Source of the DNA: Leptodactylus fallax
Lineage: Eukaryota; Chordata; Amphibia; Anura; Leptodactylidae
Reading direction: 5' to 3'
Assembly: GCA_947044405.1 (NCBI GenBank)
Contig: CAMRHE010000458.1
Coordinates: forward strand, 930,001 to 994,000
DNA: 64,000 nt
Numbering within the stretch: position 1 is the stretch's first letter; each line of letters opens with the position of its first letter. This document shows positions 1 to 9,989 of this stretch, in pieces. The notes under the pieces are model-generated. The model was given only the letters and a program-made list of their open reading frames with translations, had not been told where the DNA came from and did not search any database. Made by a program: the position numbers and the translations under genes.

Positions 1-180
1 GTCCTTACCATTGGACCACATTTGTGCGGCTGCATCATGGTCATCTCAGTTGACCTTTGTTAAACATTATCGTTTAGACGTCCGCAGTTCCTAGACAACT
101 GCCTTTGATCAGACAGTCCTTGACGCCTTGACGTTGTAAGGCGAGGAAACCCTCCCTAGGGGGGGAATTACTTGCTATCT

Positions 181-478
181 CCCCATATTGTGCTGCTGTC
201 GGACGTAAGGGGAATCGTTGATTGTAATGTCAATCTGTATTCCCTTAGTCCTGACAGCAGCACAAGGCTTCCCTCCCTAGAAGCTTGTTTCCTGTTACTT
301 TATAATTTACACAGTGGAGGGAGGTCTCTTGTGCCCTCTTATAGGGCCAGTAGGAGGCACCTTTTTGGTGCTAATTAAAGGTTCCACCTGTCCTAAAACA
401 ACACACAGGGGCAGAGATACCCCATATTGTGCTGCTGTCAGGACTAAGGGAATACAGATTGACATTACAATCAACGAT
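181..478. repeat. Nested inverted-repeat element (hairpin plus outer arm)
   Basis: A segment at 212-265 reappears reverse-complemented at 426-478, almost base for base, about 160 bp away. The left arm is itself a hairpin: 186-209 pairs with 243-265. A short word (ccctccctag) also occurs directly at about 150 and 271. No open frame of interest lies inside. It looks like a foldback-type non-autonomous DNA element or the relic of an inverted duplication. The family is not recognised. Confidence 0.6.
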
Positions 479-585
479 TGACACCGGTGAACAGGAAAAA
501 ATATATATATTGTCAAAGCATTGCAAAAACCTGTCCAGTGTTTTCGGAAATCGAAACCGACCATACAGTAGGTAGTTATGGAGCA

Positions 586-1340
586 GTAGTTTAGTGTCCC
601 TAACTACTTCTAATTCTGTCCATGGCCTTCATAAAAATAAATACCATAATTTCCTCAATACTGGGCATTTCTTCACTGAATCTGAGAACGTATACCTGAT
701 TTCTGCTTCACTGCACACATGCTCGTGGTCCGCTGCATGCACTCAGAAACCAAGATGTACACCTCCAGTTTCAGTGAACAACTGTGGCAGGAGCACCAAA
801 GATGAGTCCAGTTAAACACCATTTTTGACAGATGTTTTACATCCATTTACAACCATTCCATTTTTCCATTTTTAATTGCCAAGTGTAATTTGTTTTGCAT
901 CGGTTTTTTTAGCTGTCAGTAAGCAAAAACGGATGCATTTAATATCTTTTTTTTTTTTTTGTTTTTAATCCATCCCACTGATTCATTTTTAACAGACGTA
1001 AAATGGATGTCAATCTGTTTTACATCTGTTAAAAATGGGTTTATTGATTTCTATTGGATCCATGTGCCCGGGAAAACTGAAGAAAAGAGAGCATGTCAGT
1101 TTTTATTTTAATGTTGTGAAAAACCGTCAGTCAAAAAAAAACGGACATGTGAATAGACACATTGAAATCAATGTGTTCTCAAAGCGGCCATGTGTCAGTT
1201 GGACATTTTTCACTGTTGTGAAAAAGGTCCTAAGGGTTTAGCAGAAACCAGTTAAGGATAGGTTTTAATGATAAGGTTTTTTTTTTTTTTTATTGCATAC
1301 ACTTACACCGTTAGGAGTATGCTATTAGGGACACTAAACC
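586..1340. mobile_element. Putative MITE-like element with short terminal inverted repeats
   Basis: The left edge (tttagtgtccctaa, near 590-603) is the reverse complement of the right edge (tagggacactaaa, near 1325-1338). Inside, a palindromic pair (about 812-850 against 1000-1037) is built on the words acatccattt and aaatggatgt. There is no coding capacity. I see no clear target-site duplication, so the boundaries are approximate and the superfamily is unassigned. Confidence 0.4.
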
Positions 1341-1344
1341 ACCA

Positions 1345-2180
1345 GTTCATAAGGACCTGTGGGTGGCTTAGTGTCCCACATAAAGAGGACATAGTGTTGA
1401 ATAAGCACTGTGACTTTATAAGATTTGGGTTCTTTTATTCTCAGAATTGATTAGGGCCCAAAAAAGCTCTTTTCTGTTACATTAAAGGATATTATTTAGT
1501 ATATAATTTAAATATATAAACAATTTTTTGTCTTCAATTGTAGACTTTTTTACTTCACAACTTGATTATAGTAAATGGAAAGCTCAGTCCTTAATGATAG
1601 GCATAAAAAATAAAACTGTATCTTTCTACTGAAGCCATTCTTTTGCTATAAAACAACCTGTTAATTAAGATTTGTATAGAAGAGAACATATATTAATCCC
1701 TGCTGTAAAGTTTATTTCTTCCATTACAGACAGATTTCTTCTTATGAACACTTCAAATGTTGAATTTTAATGGAAAAGCACTAATGAGAACATAGAATAA
1801 AGTATAGATGAAAGCTTCAAATTGAAGCTTTTAGCAGCGGAGACCATTTAGCAACATGGATAAAAAAATCACTTATCTGGGGATTCAAGCTGTTGTCTGT
1901 GAAAGAAAATGTAACCTTTAGTAGTTTTTAGGTTTTTCTCCCAAATTATATATTTTAAATATAGATGTTTAGATAATTTTTATAAGAACAAGCTTTTTTA
2001 TTAACGCTGCGTGTGTTCATCGCTCTTTGCAAAATAATGCTAAGATATATCTGAAGAAGAAAAGCTGTTTTTATAAAGACTTAAAGGTTTATTCCTTTCT
2101 GTGCTTTATAGTGATGGTCTAGAACAATACTCTGAAGTTGTATGAAATAAAATGCTGCTAGCTATGTGTATATAAGATAA
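1345..2180. other. A/T-rich sequence, no feature seen
   Basis: I find no convincing frame, RNA gene or repeat boundary in this stretch. It is A/T rich with scattered short homopolymers and may be unique host sequence. Confidence 0.5.
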
Positions 2181-2185
2181 AGTCC

Positions 2186-2397
2186 CCTTGGCTAAGGCTC
2201 CAAATCAGTTTTTTGTTCCAGATTTTGCTGCGTTTTCTTGAGCCAAAGTTATGAGTAGCTTGAAAAGAAATGAAAATATATAGGAAGCACTCAGACGTTT
2301 TTCTTCTGTTAAATGCACTCCTGACTTTGGCTCAAAAAAAACCTGCAAAGTCTGCAACAAAAATCACGTTTCTGCAATGTGGGACCTTAGCCTAAAG
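2186..2397. mobile_element. Short inverted-repeat MITE (family X, copy 1)
   Basis: The left terminus (ttggctaaggctcca) matches the reverse complement of the right terminus (tgggaccttagcctaa). Paired inner words (gagccaaagt and actttggctc) make it a near-palindrome. The same right-end motif (ggggccttagccta type) recurs at 15.4 kb and 13.37 kb, so this is a dispersed family. It is non-coding and the superfamily is not settled. Confidence 0.55.
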
Positions 2398-2793
2398 GGG
2401 TTTTCTGAGACTAGATGATCACTGCAGTGATTAGAGGCAGCAGCAGGGACCTCTTCCTTGCCTCCATCATTCAGGCATTCTTCTGTGAGTGGTGGTTTAT
2501 GGACACTGATGGGTTGGCAATATGGCAAATGCATAGGGAGAGTGAAAGAGATAAGCAACATGTGTTCCTCTCACCACTAGCAGATGTGAATTTTTGACCA
2601 TCAGCATCATGCAGAGTCCTCCTCAGGCTACATTCACATAGCTCAAAGCAGGGCCATAAGGGTCACAGGGGGTGCGACCAGGCTCAGAGGGGTACGTAGC
2701 CTGCGGCTAGCTGGAGATGCCTTGGTCCCCGACTGCTATACATATTTTTAATGAAAAGGGCCCCTTTCCAATGGTAACCTTCCCAGTGGAGTT

Positions 2794-3195
2794 GATTAAA
2801 AATAACAAATACTTTTACTTATCTCTCTTGGGACTCCGACGGCTCCCAGCATCCTCTTCAGGGCTCTTCCGGCCTTTGACTGAGGTCAAGTGCCCCAGAT
2901 GTCACTCAATCCAAGGCCCCGAGTCCCAGTGGTCATGTGAGGTTGCTCTGACAGAATGATGTCATCACGCCCCACATGATCGCTGAGACCCAATCACAGG
3001 CCCCAGCAGTGACATGTGGGGTGCATGACCTCAGTTGCAGGCAGAAGAGGACTGAAGAAGATGCAGAAGAGAACCGGACGTAGCAAGGATACCCAGGAGA
3101 GGTGAGGTATGGTGAGTATAAGTGTTTGTTATTTTTAATAACCTCCCCTGGGCCTCTATTTATTATACTTCAGTAGACCCCAGAGTATAATAATA
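2794..3195. repeat. GC-rich palindromic repeat unit with terminal hairpin (copy A)
   Basis: The arm aaaataacaaatactttta (near 2798) is the inverted form of agtgtttgttattttt (near 3121), enclosing a GC-rich core. It is followed by ctcccctgggcctc and a hairpin half (gaccccagagtataataat, 3176-3194). The same arrangement recurs near 5.6, 14.4, 20.4, 30.65, 31.2 and 31.5 kb. There is no coding capacity. The paired arms suggest a DNA-transposon-derived or foldback repeat. Confidence 0.6.
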
Positions 3196-3279
3196 GCAAT
3201 GAAGTGGAGGGTTGAACATCATGAATATTCGTCGAATTTCGTGGGGATCACCTGAAGCAGCTCTAGGGGGGTTCTTGGG

Positions 3280-3455
3280 AGCATTTTATACTGTGTGGGT
3301 GCAACTGTGGGGAGCATATTATACTGTGTTGAGACACTGTGGAGCATTTTATATTGTGTGGGGGCCACTGAGGAGAATATTATACTGTGTGGGGCCACTG
3401 TGGAGCATATTATACTGTGTGGGGCCATTGTAGAGCATATTATACTGTGTGGGGC
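3280..3455 (+). repeat. Minisatellite, ~30-bp unit, about six copies
   Basis: Tandem units of about 28-31 bp carry the words gagcatattatactgtgtg and ggggccactgtg. Frames through the array are artefacts of the repeat. The same unit forms the arrays at 30.36 kb (inverted) and 31.53 kb, each next to a copy of the palindromic hairpin repeat, so the minisatellite seems to belong to the composite element. Confidence 0.8.
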
Positions 3456-3887
3456 CCCTTCACTATTCAGATCACATGCTATCTGTTTTATAGCATCTGT
3501 GCACTATTATTACAGGCTGTAATAATATTGCATGGAGATTATAAAACAGATACCATGCAATGTAAATAGTGATGGAGTCACGGCGCTCACAAAAGCACCA
3601 CAGTATCTTCAAAGAGTTGATCAGCAGGGGCCCCCCACTGATCTCATAGATCTCTTAGACTGTTAGGGTCCTGCAGATCAACCGTTTTTCACATTACGCA
3701 ACTCCCAGTATTGTTTACATGTCAGGCGCTGCGCTGCTCACTCACCATATTCTTGATAACTGCAGTTGATGAGTACTATAGTTGTATCCCTTTCAAGTAT
3801 TTGAGATACCGCTGCAGCACCCATAATTGTCACAATCAAGAATAAGAAGTAGGGAAGGGGGTAGGGGGCATATGTATATGCACATAG

Positions 3888-4080
3888 TAACATAGTTAGT
3901 ACGGTTGAAAAAAGACATGTCCATCAAGTTCAACTAGGGGATGGGAAAGAGCATGACTGAAGGAATTAAGTATTTTATACATTTCTATAAGCATCACTGG
4001 TCTTTTGCTCTAAAATGGCATCTAAGCCTTTTTGATCAATTCCTGGGGTAGGCTATTCCACAATTTCACAGTCCTTACAA
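3888..4080 (-). mobile_element. CR1-like LINE 3' fragment (antisense)
   Basis: The motif ggttgaaaaaagacatgtcc followed by atcaagttcaac, then a decayed tail with aggctattccacaat and gaagaagcc, resembles the antisense of CR1-type LINE 3' ends in vertebrates. A related copy lies at 7535-7790. No reverse-transcriptase frame remains. The class call rests on recognised motif wording, not on an alignment. Confidence 0.5.
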
Positions 4081-4101
4081 TGAAGAAGCCTTGTCACACA
4101 G

Positions 4102-4102
<1 letters not shown>

Positions 4103-4134
<32 letters not shown>
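4103..4134. repeat. (TA)n microsatellite
   Basis: An uninterrupted TA run ends exactly where the Tc1 terminal repeat begins. Tc1 elements insert at TA, so the run may have been the target or may have expanded from the target duplication. Confidence 0.9.
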
Positions 4135-4137
<3 letters not shown>

Positions 4138-5622
4138 GGGAAAAAAAAGTATTTAGTCAGCCACCAATTGTGCAAGTTCTCCCACTTAAAAAGATGAGAG
4201 AGGCCTGTAATTGACACCATAGATAGACCTCAACTATGAGAGACAAAATGAGAAAACATATCTAGAAAATCACATTGTCTGATTTTTTAAGAATTTATTT
4301 ACAAATTATGGTGGAAAATAAGTATTTGGTCACCTACAAACAAGCAAGATTTATGGCTCTCACAGACCTGTAACTTCTTCTTTAAGAGGCTCCTCTGTCT
4401 TCCACTCATTACCTGTAGTAATGGCACCTGTTTGAAATTGCTATCAGTATAAAAGACAACTGTCCACAACCTCAAACAGTCACACTCCAAACTCCACTAT
4501 GGTGAAGACCAAAGAGCTGTGGAAGGACACCAGAAACAAAATTGTAGACCTGCACCAGGCTGGGAAGACTGAATCTGCAATAGACAAGCAGCTTGGTGTG
4601 AAGAAATCAACTGTGGGAGCAATAATTAGAAAATGGAAGACATACAAGACCACTGATAATCTCCCTCGATCAGGGGCTCCACGCAAGATCTCACCCCGTG
4701 GGGTCAAAATGATCACAAGAACGGTGAGCAAAAATCCCAGAACCACGGGGGGGACCTAGTGAATGACCTGCAGAAAGCTGGGACTAACGTAACAAAGACT
4801 ACAGTCAGTAACACACTACGCCGCCAGGAACTCAGATCCTGCAGTGCCAGACGTGTCCCCCTGCTTAAGCCAGTACATATCTGGGCCTGTCTGAAGTTTG
4901 CTAGAGAGCATTTGGATGTTCCAGAAGAGTATTGGGAGAATGTCATATGGTCATATGAAACCAAAGTACAACTGTTTGGTAGAAACACAACTCATCGTGT
5001 TTGGAGAGTGAATGCTGAGTTGCATCCAAAGAGCACCATACCTACTGTGAAGCATGGGGGTGGCAACATCATGCTTTGGGGCTGTTTTTCTGCAAAGGGA
5101 CCAGGACGATTGATCCATGTATATGAAAGAATGAATGGGGCTATGTATCATGAAATTTTGAGAGCAAACCTCCTTCCATCAGCAAGGACATTGAAGATGA
5201 AACATGGCTGGGTCTTTCAGCATGACAATGATGCCAAGCACACTGCCAGGGCAAGGAAGGAATGACTTCGTAAGAAGCATTTCAAGGTCCTGGAGTGGTC
5301 TAGCCAGTCTCCAGATCTCAACCCCCATAGAAAACCTTTGGAGGGAGTTGAAAGTCCGTGTTGCCTAGCGACAGCCCCAAAACATCATTGCCCTAGAGAT
5401 GGGCATGGATGAATGGACCAACATACCAGCAACAGTGTGTGCCAACCTTGTGAAGACTTACAGAAAATGTTTGACCTCTGTCATTGTCAACAAAGGATAT
5501 ATAACAAAGTATTGAGATAAACTTTTGTTATTAACCAAATACTTATTTTCCTCCATAATTTGCAAATAAATTATTTAAAAATCAGATTTTCTGGATTTGT
5601 TTTATCATTTTGTCTCTCATAG
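4134..5622 (+). mobile_element. Tc1/mariner element 1, right end truncated
   Basis: The left terminus (agtggggaaaaaaaagta) opens an inverted repeat. The segment at about 4235-4330 is the reverse complement of 5522-5620. The outermost ~100 bp of the left end have no partner on the right: similarity stops at 5620 and a palindromic-hairpin repeat follows at once. The element holds a decayed transposase. It is a dead copy, truncated or overwritten on its right side. Confidence 0.9.
4499..5516 (+). pseudogene. Tc1-type transposase pseudogene
   Basis: The product would be a cut-and-paste transposase acting on its own terminal repeats at TA targets. The ATG at 4499 opens a typical Tc1 N-terminus ([19 protein letters not shown]) with the first helix-turn-helix and a GAPRK-type linker. 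Breaks visible: a frame change in a G-run near 4750; TGG changed to TGA near 5263, where the family has Trp in the W-L-R-K-K segment; another frame change in a C-run near 5323; a TAG near 5368. The first catalytic Asp of the DDE triad, expected in the S-D-E-T-K motif, is Tyr here (S-Y-E-T-K, near 4951). The second Asp remains in FQHDNDAKH, and the region of the last acidic residue is frameshifted. The decayed frame ends near 5513 in the usual K-G-Y-I-T-K-Y type end. It cannot encode an active enzyme. Confidence 0.93.
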
Positions 5623-5970
5623 TCTCTTCAGACCCCAGAGTATAATAATCGAAGGCCTGGGGGAGGTAAGGGAAAATAACAAACAGTTATACTTACCTTG
5701 TTCTTACCTCTGCTGAGCCTCCTCGCGCTGCTCCGTTATCCCCGCCGGCGCTGGCTGCTTCTTCTCTGCGGCTGACGTCACGCGTTGTGGATGTCACCGC
5801 TGAGGCCTGTGATTGGGCCTCAGCGATTACGTGAAGCACGCTGTCAGCACTCTCCACATGATCGCTACGGCTGAGGCCTGGCCTCAGCGGTGATGTCCGG
5901 AACGCCAGAAGATGACGTCGGACGCAAGGACAGGTGAGTAAAAATGTTTGTTATTTTTACTCACCTCGGA
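5622..5970. repeat. GC-rich palindromic repeat unit (copy B)
   Basis: It starts with the hairpin half gaccccagagtataataat immediately after the truncated Tc1 element. The arm aaaataacaaacagttat (near 5673) is inverse to atgtttgttattttta (near 5943). A GC-rich core lies between, with several TGACGTCA-like and CACGTG-like words. Non-coding. Confidence 0.6.
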
Positions 5971-6180
5971 AACGGGCCCTGCGGGCCCTTTCTGTTATCG
6001 ATATGGCCGGGCCTAACTCCGGGATCTGGAGTCATCAGGCTCCGGATCCCGGGAGCCCCTTTGAGGACGGGGCCCTGTGCAATTTCCCAGTTTGCCCCCC
6101 CCCAACGCCGGCCCTGGGTGTACTGGGTGGGGAAAGAGGATATGAGGAGGAAAGATTACTGGGTATAATGAAAAACAGAT
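5970..6180. other. GC-rich non-coding tail of copy B
   Basis: A GC-rich stretch with self-complementary words (gggccctgcgggccc; gggatctggag against ctccggatccc). The short frames here look like composition artefacts. Confidence 0.35.
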
Positions 6181-7530
6181 AGGAGGATGGGTGGATGCTG
6201 GGAAGGGCTTCCTACTAGAAAAGCACTGACACTTCCACAACCAAGAAGTGTAATCCAGGGAGTATTGCATAAGCCTAAAAATATGAAGAATGGTAAAAAT
6301 TTTCAAACAGACACAAAGATACCCATTTATTTATTCATTCATTTAACAAGCGCTTCCTTCCTTTAGTCACATTTAGTCACATCTTAGTCCTAGAAAAACT
6401 TTAGGTACATCTGTGAGACTGTTACATTGTCCTTTCAGAAAATGTTGCTGATATTAAGTTTAAGATTCAAAATACGCTTACATTACTCTATCTAGCTTAA
6501 AGATATCTATAAGCTGTCTTTGGGTTAAAGCTATTTGCTCCCTTTAAAGCGTAACTAATCTTTGCAAAAACTTTTTACTTTCTTGCAGTCTTTGTGTCAT
6601 TAATAAATTTTGTAATATATTTTATTAACAAATTTTGGCTCCTTTCTGTGAAATCCTGTATTTTTTTCACTCTTTCCCTTGCTTCTCATTTTCTCATTGT
6701 ATATGGAGTACGGGTTTGTGTGAAGTGAAGAGAAATCGAGGGTGGGGGAAGATATATTCCAATTGCTATATATCCGGCATTATAAAACTTAGATATTTGC
6801 TTTTGGTGTCATATGAAAGAGAAGATTCTCACCTTTCATACATACATCAGTGATAACCCTGAAAATCAATCAGTGATTCAGTGATATCTCTGAAAATCTT
6901 CACTGTAGAAATGCTAGAAATCCTTAGAGTATAGTGTAACTTTATTGTCTCGATATATCTTAAAAGCATAAAAATAATCTTTGTAAATGTTCATAATTAA
7001 AACAAATCTACCATTTTATATATAAAGCACACAAACCTGTGTTTCTCTATGGTTACAGATGCAAAAAAAACCCTGTGTAGTCTAATTCTAATTCTAGTCC
7101 CTTCCATCTTCTTCATATTTGCTGATGACATACATTTATCAGGTTATTTAAAATAATGCAAACCTAATTAGCATTAGCCAAATATGGTGTAAATAAAGGA
7201 CATGGAGTTATATGCGCTGTGAGTAGAGTGGATATAAATGATAACAGTGGTAACAGTGGTAATATAAGTAAAGTACTGACCATGATCAGGATGTAAAAAG
7301 TACACAATAGTGAGGAAGTACTTTTTTTTTTTGTGAAGTGGTTTTATAGACTTGGCAGATACAGTACTACCTAAGAAGAAATGATCATCAGTAAGTGAAA
7401 GTAGTGTGAATCAGAGCACTGCAAAATGTGAGAATTATTTATATTGAAAAATAAAACAAAATATTTGTAATAAAATCCTAATTTTCAAAAAAAAATATAT
7501 TACTAAAAAAATGTACAGTCATGGAATTGT
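6180..7530. other. A/T-rich sequence, no gene seen
   Basis: I see no defendable frame, RNA gene or repeat terminus. Homopolymer runs and short direct repeats (gataacagtggtaacagtgg) are the only local structure. Confidence 0.5.
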
Positions 7531-7534
7531 GCTG

Positions 7535-7790
7535 TTCTGAAAAAAGACATAATCCATGAAGTTGGATCAACTTTCATATAAATAATTCCATACATTTATC
7601 TAGGAGTTAGTGTTATTTTTCTGTGAGAAGGCATCTAAGCCTTTTTTCAATCCATCATCTGTTACCTCTGTGACCAGTTCCTGAGGTGGTCTATTCCACA
7701 CGTTCAAAGTTCTTATGGTAAAGAAGCCTTTTCATTCTGGAGATTGATCCTTCTTTCACATGATGTAGGGAATACCCCCTTGTTTTTAAG
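7535..7790 (-). mobile_element. CR1-like LINE 3' fragment (antisense), second copy
   Basis: The order of motifs follows the copy at 3888: gaaaaaagacataatcca, then ggcatctaagcctttt, ggtctattccacacgtt and aaagaagcctttt. Two diverged copies of one 3'-end family are therefore present. No coding sequence is left. Confidence 0.5.
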
Positions 7791-7830
7791 TGGAGCACCT
7801 TCTATGCTCCTTGTAAAATTGATGAACTTT

Positions 7831-7890
7831 CAAGGCACCACAAAGTGTTTTCAGAGTAGACTACTCTCTTCATCAGATCTGAGAGGTCCA
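7831..7890 (-). ncRNA. Hammerhead-ribozyme-like motif, candidate 1
   Basis: On the minus strand the core CTGATGA (7876-7870) is followed by a self-pairing stem II (AGAGT...ACTCT) and then GAAA (7852-7849). Next comes a mini stem III, CAC paired with GTG around a TTTGTG loop, ending GTG-CC where an active hammerhead would have a UH cleavage step. One extra A sits after GAAA, and the U expected before the cleavage position is C. Hammerheads with very short stem III are known from Penelope-like elements and retrozymes. The motif order fits; activity of this copy is doubtful. Confidence 0.5.
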
Positions 7891-8355
7891 CTCTGGAAAC
7901 GTGTTATCTGTGTGTGTAAATAAGGACAAAACGCTGGTGCTGTTTTAAAGCCCTGAATCCATTGGATTAGTTTGTACTTGCCTTTGGTGTTTGGAAAGTT
8001 TGATGATTTCAAAAGGAGCACTGAGAGGCCTCTATGGGATTTCCATATAACTGAGGTAGAGTTCAATACATATTCAGTATGAACTGAGCAGTCAAGAAAT
8101 AGATTACAAAATTGGCAAACCGAGTTGCTTGTGTCTTCTACAGCACAACTCTTTCAGGTTAGCCTTTATCCTCAAGGGAACGGGGCAGGTACACAACTAT
8201 GATTTCCAATAATAAATAAGTACTCTATGAGCGTTCTGTCTATCTCCCCCATTTTGTGCTTCCCCCATTCAGGCAGTATTTGTTTTTCAAGGAGTTTCCA
8301 TGTGGAACAACTTTTTACCATAACTTTGGTTATGGTTTGTAAAGTGGTAACATCC

Positions 8356-9335
8356 TTATCCCACAAATCTAAAAATAGAAAAGAAATATTTTAGAGTACT
8401 ACGTGCCTAGGAACATTGTTCAAATAGGTTTAGGAGAGTCACTTTCTAAATTTAGGACATATGAAAATTTGAATCTTTATTAGTTATTAATTAAAAGATA
8501 TAACAAAACAAAACTAAATACACAATAATAATAAAAAGGTTCTAAACTGCCTAAAGGACTATATAGGATTAAGAGAGAGGTCACACTAATTGATTTTAAG
8601 GCTTTGCCACTATTAAAGCAATACCCTCAATGTACAAATTATCAGATGTTCCGATATAAAGCATCAATTCCATCGGAAAAACGTCTTCTTGCATGAAGGA
8701 TAGCTGTTTTCACAAGGTGGCTATTATCACATTTACTGTCTGTCTAAAATTCTCTAAAAATTTGAATAGCAAGGGTGCTGCATAGCACAGTCACTGCTGC
8801 CTGATTATTTATGCCAATCTGCCCTGGTATATCATAATGGCAGAACTGTTGCTTAATCTCAGCACTGTATTCCCACAATTTCAACCAGTGCTAGATCTCT
8901 ATTCATATTGGTACTAGATCTAAAAGCAGAAGTGGAGCAGCCGCCCCTTTAGTTTGTAAATCAATGGCACTGTAACATCCCAGTGCTCACTACCAAGACT
9001 AATACACTTCTAACGCGTTTCTGATGTCAACATATACTAAGATGCTGACATCTTCATCGTCGGTAAGTGTCATACATCTATGAAGGTCAGGTAAGTATAT
9101 TGTAATTTGATTTTTATGCTGTGCCCTTCCCAACATACATCCTTGCTATCTCCGTCAGCACTGATATTTACGGCCAATATAATCCTTTAGGCAGTTTGGA
9201 GTCTTTTTATTATTATTGTGTATTTAGTTTTGTTATATCTTTTAATTAATAATTAATAAAGATTCAAATTTTTATACGTCCTAAATTTAGAGAGTGATTC
9301 TTCTAAACCTATTTGAATATTATCCCACAAATCTA
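8356..9335. mobile_element. Foldback element with ~135-bp inverted arms and 16-bp target duplication
   Basis: The 16-mer TTATCCCACAAATCTA stands at 8356-8371 and again, unchanged, at 9320-9335, framing the element like a target-site duplication. Just inside, 8418-8555 and 9188-9318 are near-perfect reverse complements (aataggttta... against ...taaacctatt). The centre has no frame but holds a second hammerhead-like motif at 9004-9070. Long inverted arms, a long duplication and a hammerhead core would suit a Penelope-like or retrozyme-type element, but that assignment is inference. Confidence 0.65.
9004..9070 (-). ncRNA. Hammerhead-ribozyme-like motif, candidate 2
   Basis: Minus strand: stem I strand ACACTT (9070-9065) pairs perfectly with AAGTGT (9009-9004). 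Between them come CGATGA (core lacking the U of CTGATGA), a stem II with ATGTCA paired to TGACAT, then GAAA and CGCG, which can pair with itself in a dimer as a minimal stem III, then TT at the cleavage position. The pairing is striking, but the missing core base probably makes this copy inactive. Confidence 0.4.
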
Positions 9336-9392
9336 TATCTTTTTTACTGTAACAATATGCACTGCTCCTAGTATTGTGACCACCATATAGCA

Positions 9393-9989
9393 TTAAAATG
9401 GTTTTCCAGTTTCAGCAAATAAATCTTTGTGTTTGTATACTGAAAAGTATGTACAAAATACTTACTATATTAATTCTTCAAGGTTTTCTAGATGTCTGCA
9501 TGTTGTCATTCATTGTTTACTTCCAATGGATAAAAATCAGCTCATGGCCATGTGATAGATAGTCAATGGTCATGTGACGGACACACAGGTGCACAGCTCA
9601 TTACAAGACTGTGATGTGACTGTAACAGGCTGTGCCCCTGTGTGTCCATCAGATGACCATGGACTGTCTATCACAGGGGTCAGCAACCTTCAGCACTCCA
9701 GCTGCTGTGAAACTACAACTCCCAACATGCTCCTTTCGCTTACATAGGAATTTCAAGAACAGCAGAGCAAGTATGCATGCTGGGCGTTGTAGTTTTACAA
9801 CAGCTGGAGTGCCGAAGGTTGCCTACCCCTGGTCTATCATATGATCGTGGACAAAGAATGACTGCAAGCAGATACATAGAAAATAGTGGGAAATTGATAC
9901 ATAAAGTATATTGGAAAATCTTATAACTTTTCATTAAACAAACAATTAAGAAAAATGTTATTTGCTGAAACTAGTCAACCCCATTAAAA
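9393..9989. mobile_element. Foldback element with terminal inverted repeats, interrupted by a hAT MITE
   Basis: The left end (ttccagtttcagc) mirrors the right end (gctgaaactagtcaa), and matched inner arms surround a centre with paired gtccat/atggac and acacaggtgcaca/tgtgcccctgtgt words. The same family occurs at 46112-49467 with much better preserved arms. Non-coding. A hAT-type MITE sits in it at 9674-9831. Confidence 0.65.
9666..9839. mobile_element. hAT-type MITE with perfect 8-bp target duplication
   Basis: GTCTATCA at 9666-9673 is repeated exactly at 9832-9839. The enclosed 158 bp begin CAGGGGTCAGCAACCTTC and end GAAGGTTGCCTACCCCTG. An 8-bp duplication and CAGGGG termini are hallmarks of hAT elements. 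Inner arms contain the inverted words gaaactacaactcccaac and gcgttgtagttttac. Too short to code; it would depend on a hAT transposase supplied elsewhere. Confidence 0.92.

Noticed and set aside
4103..4134. TA-rich stretch as a promoter TATA region
   Set aside because: It is a simple (TA)n microsatellite at a Tc1 insertion site.
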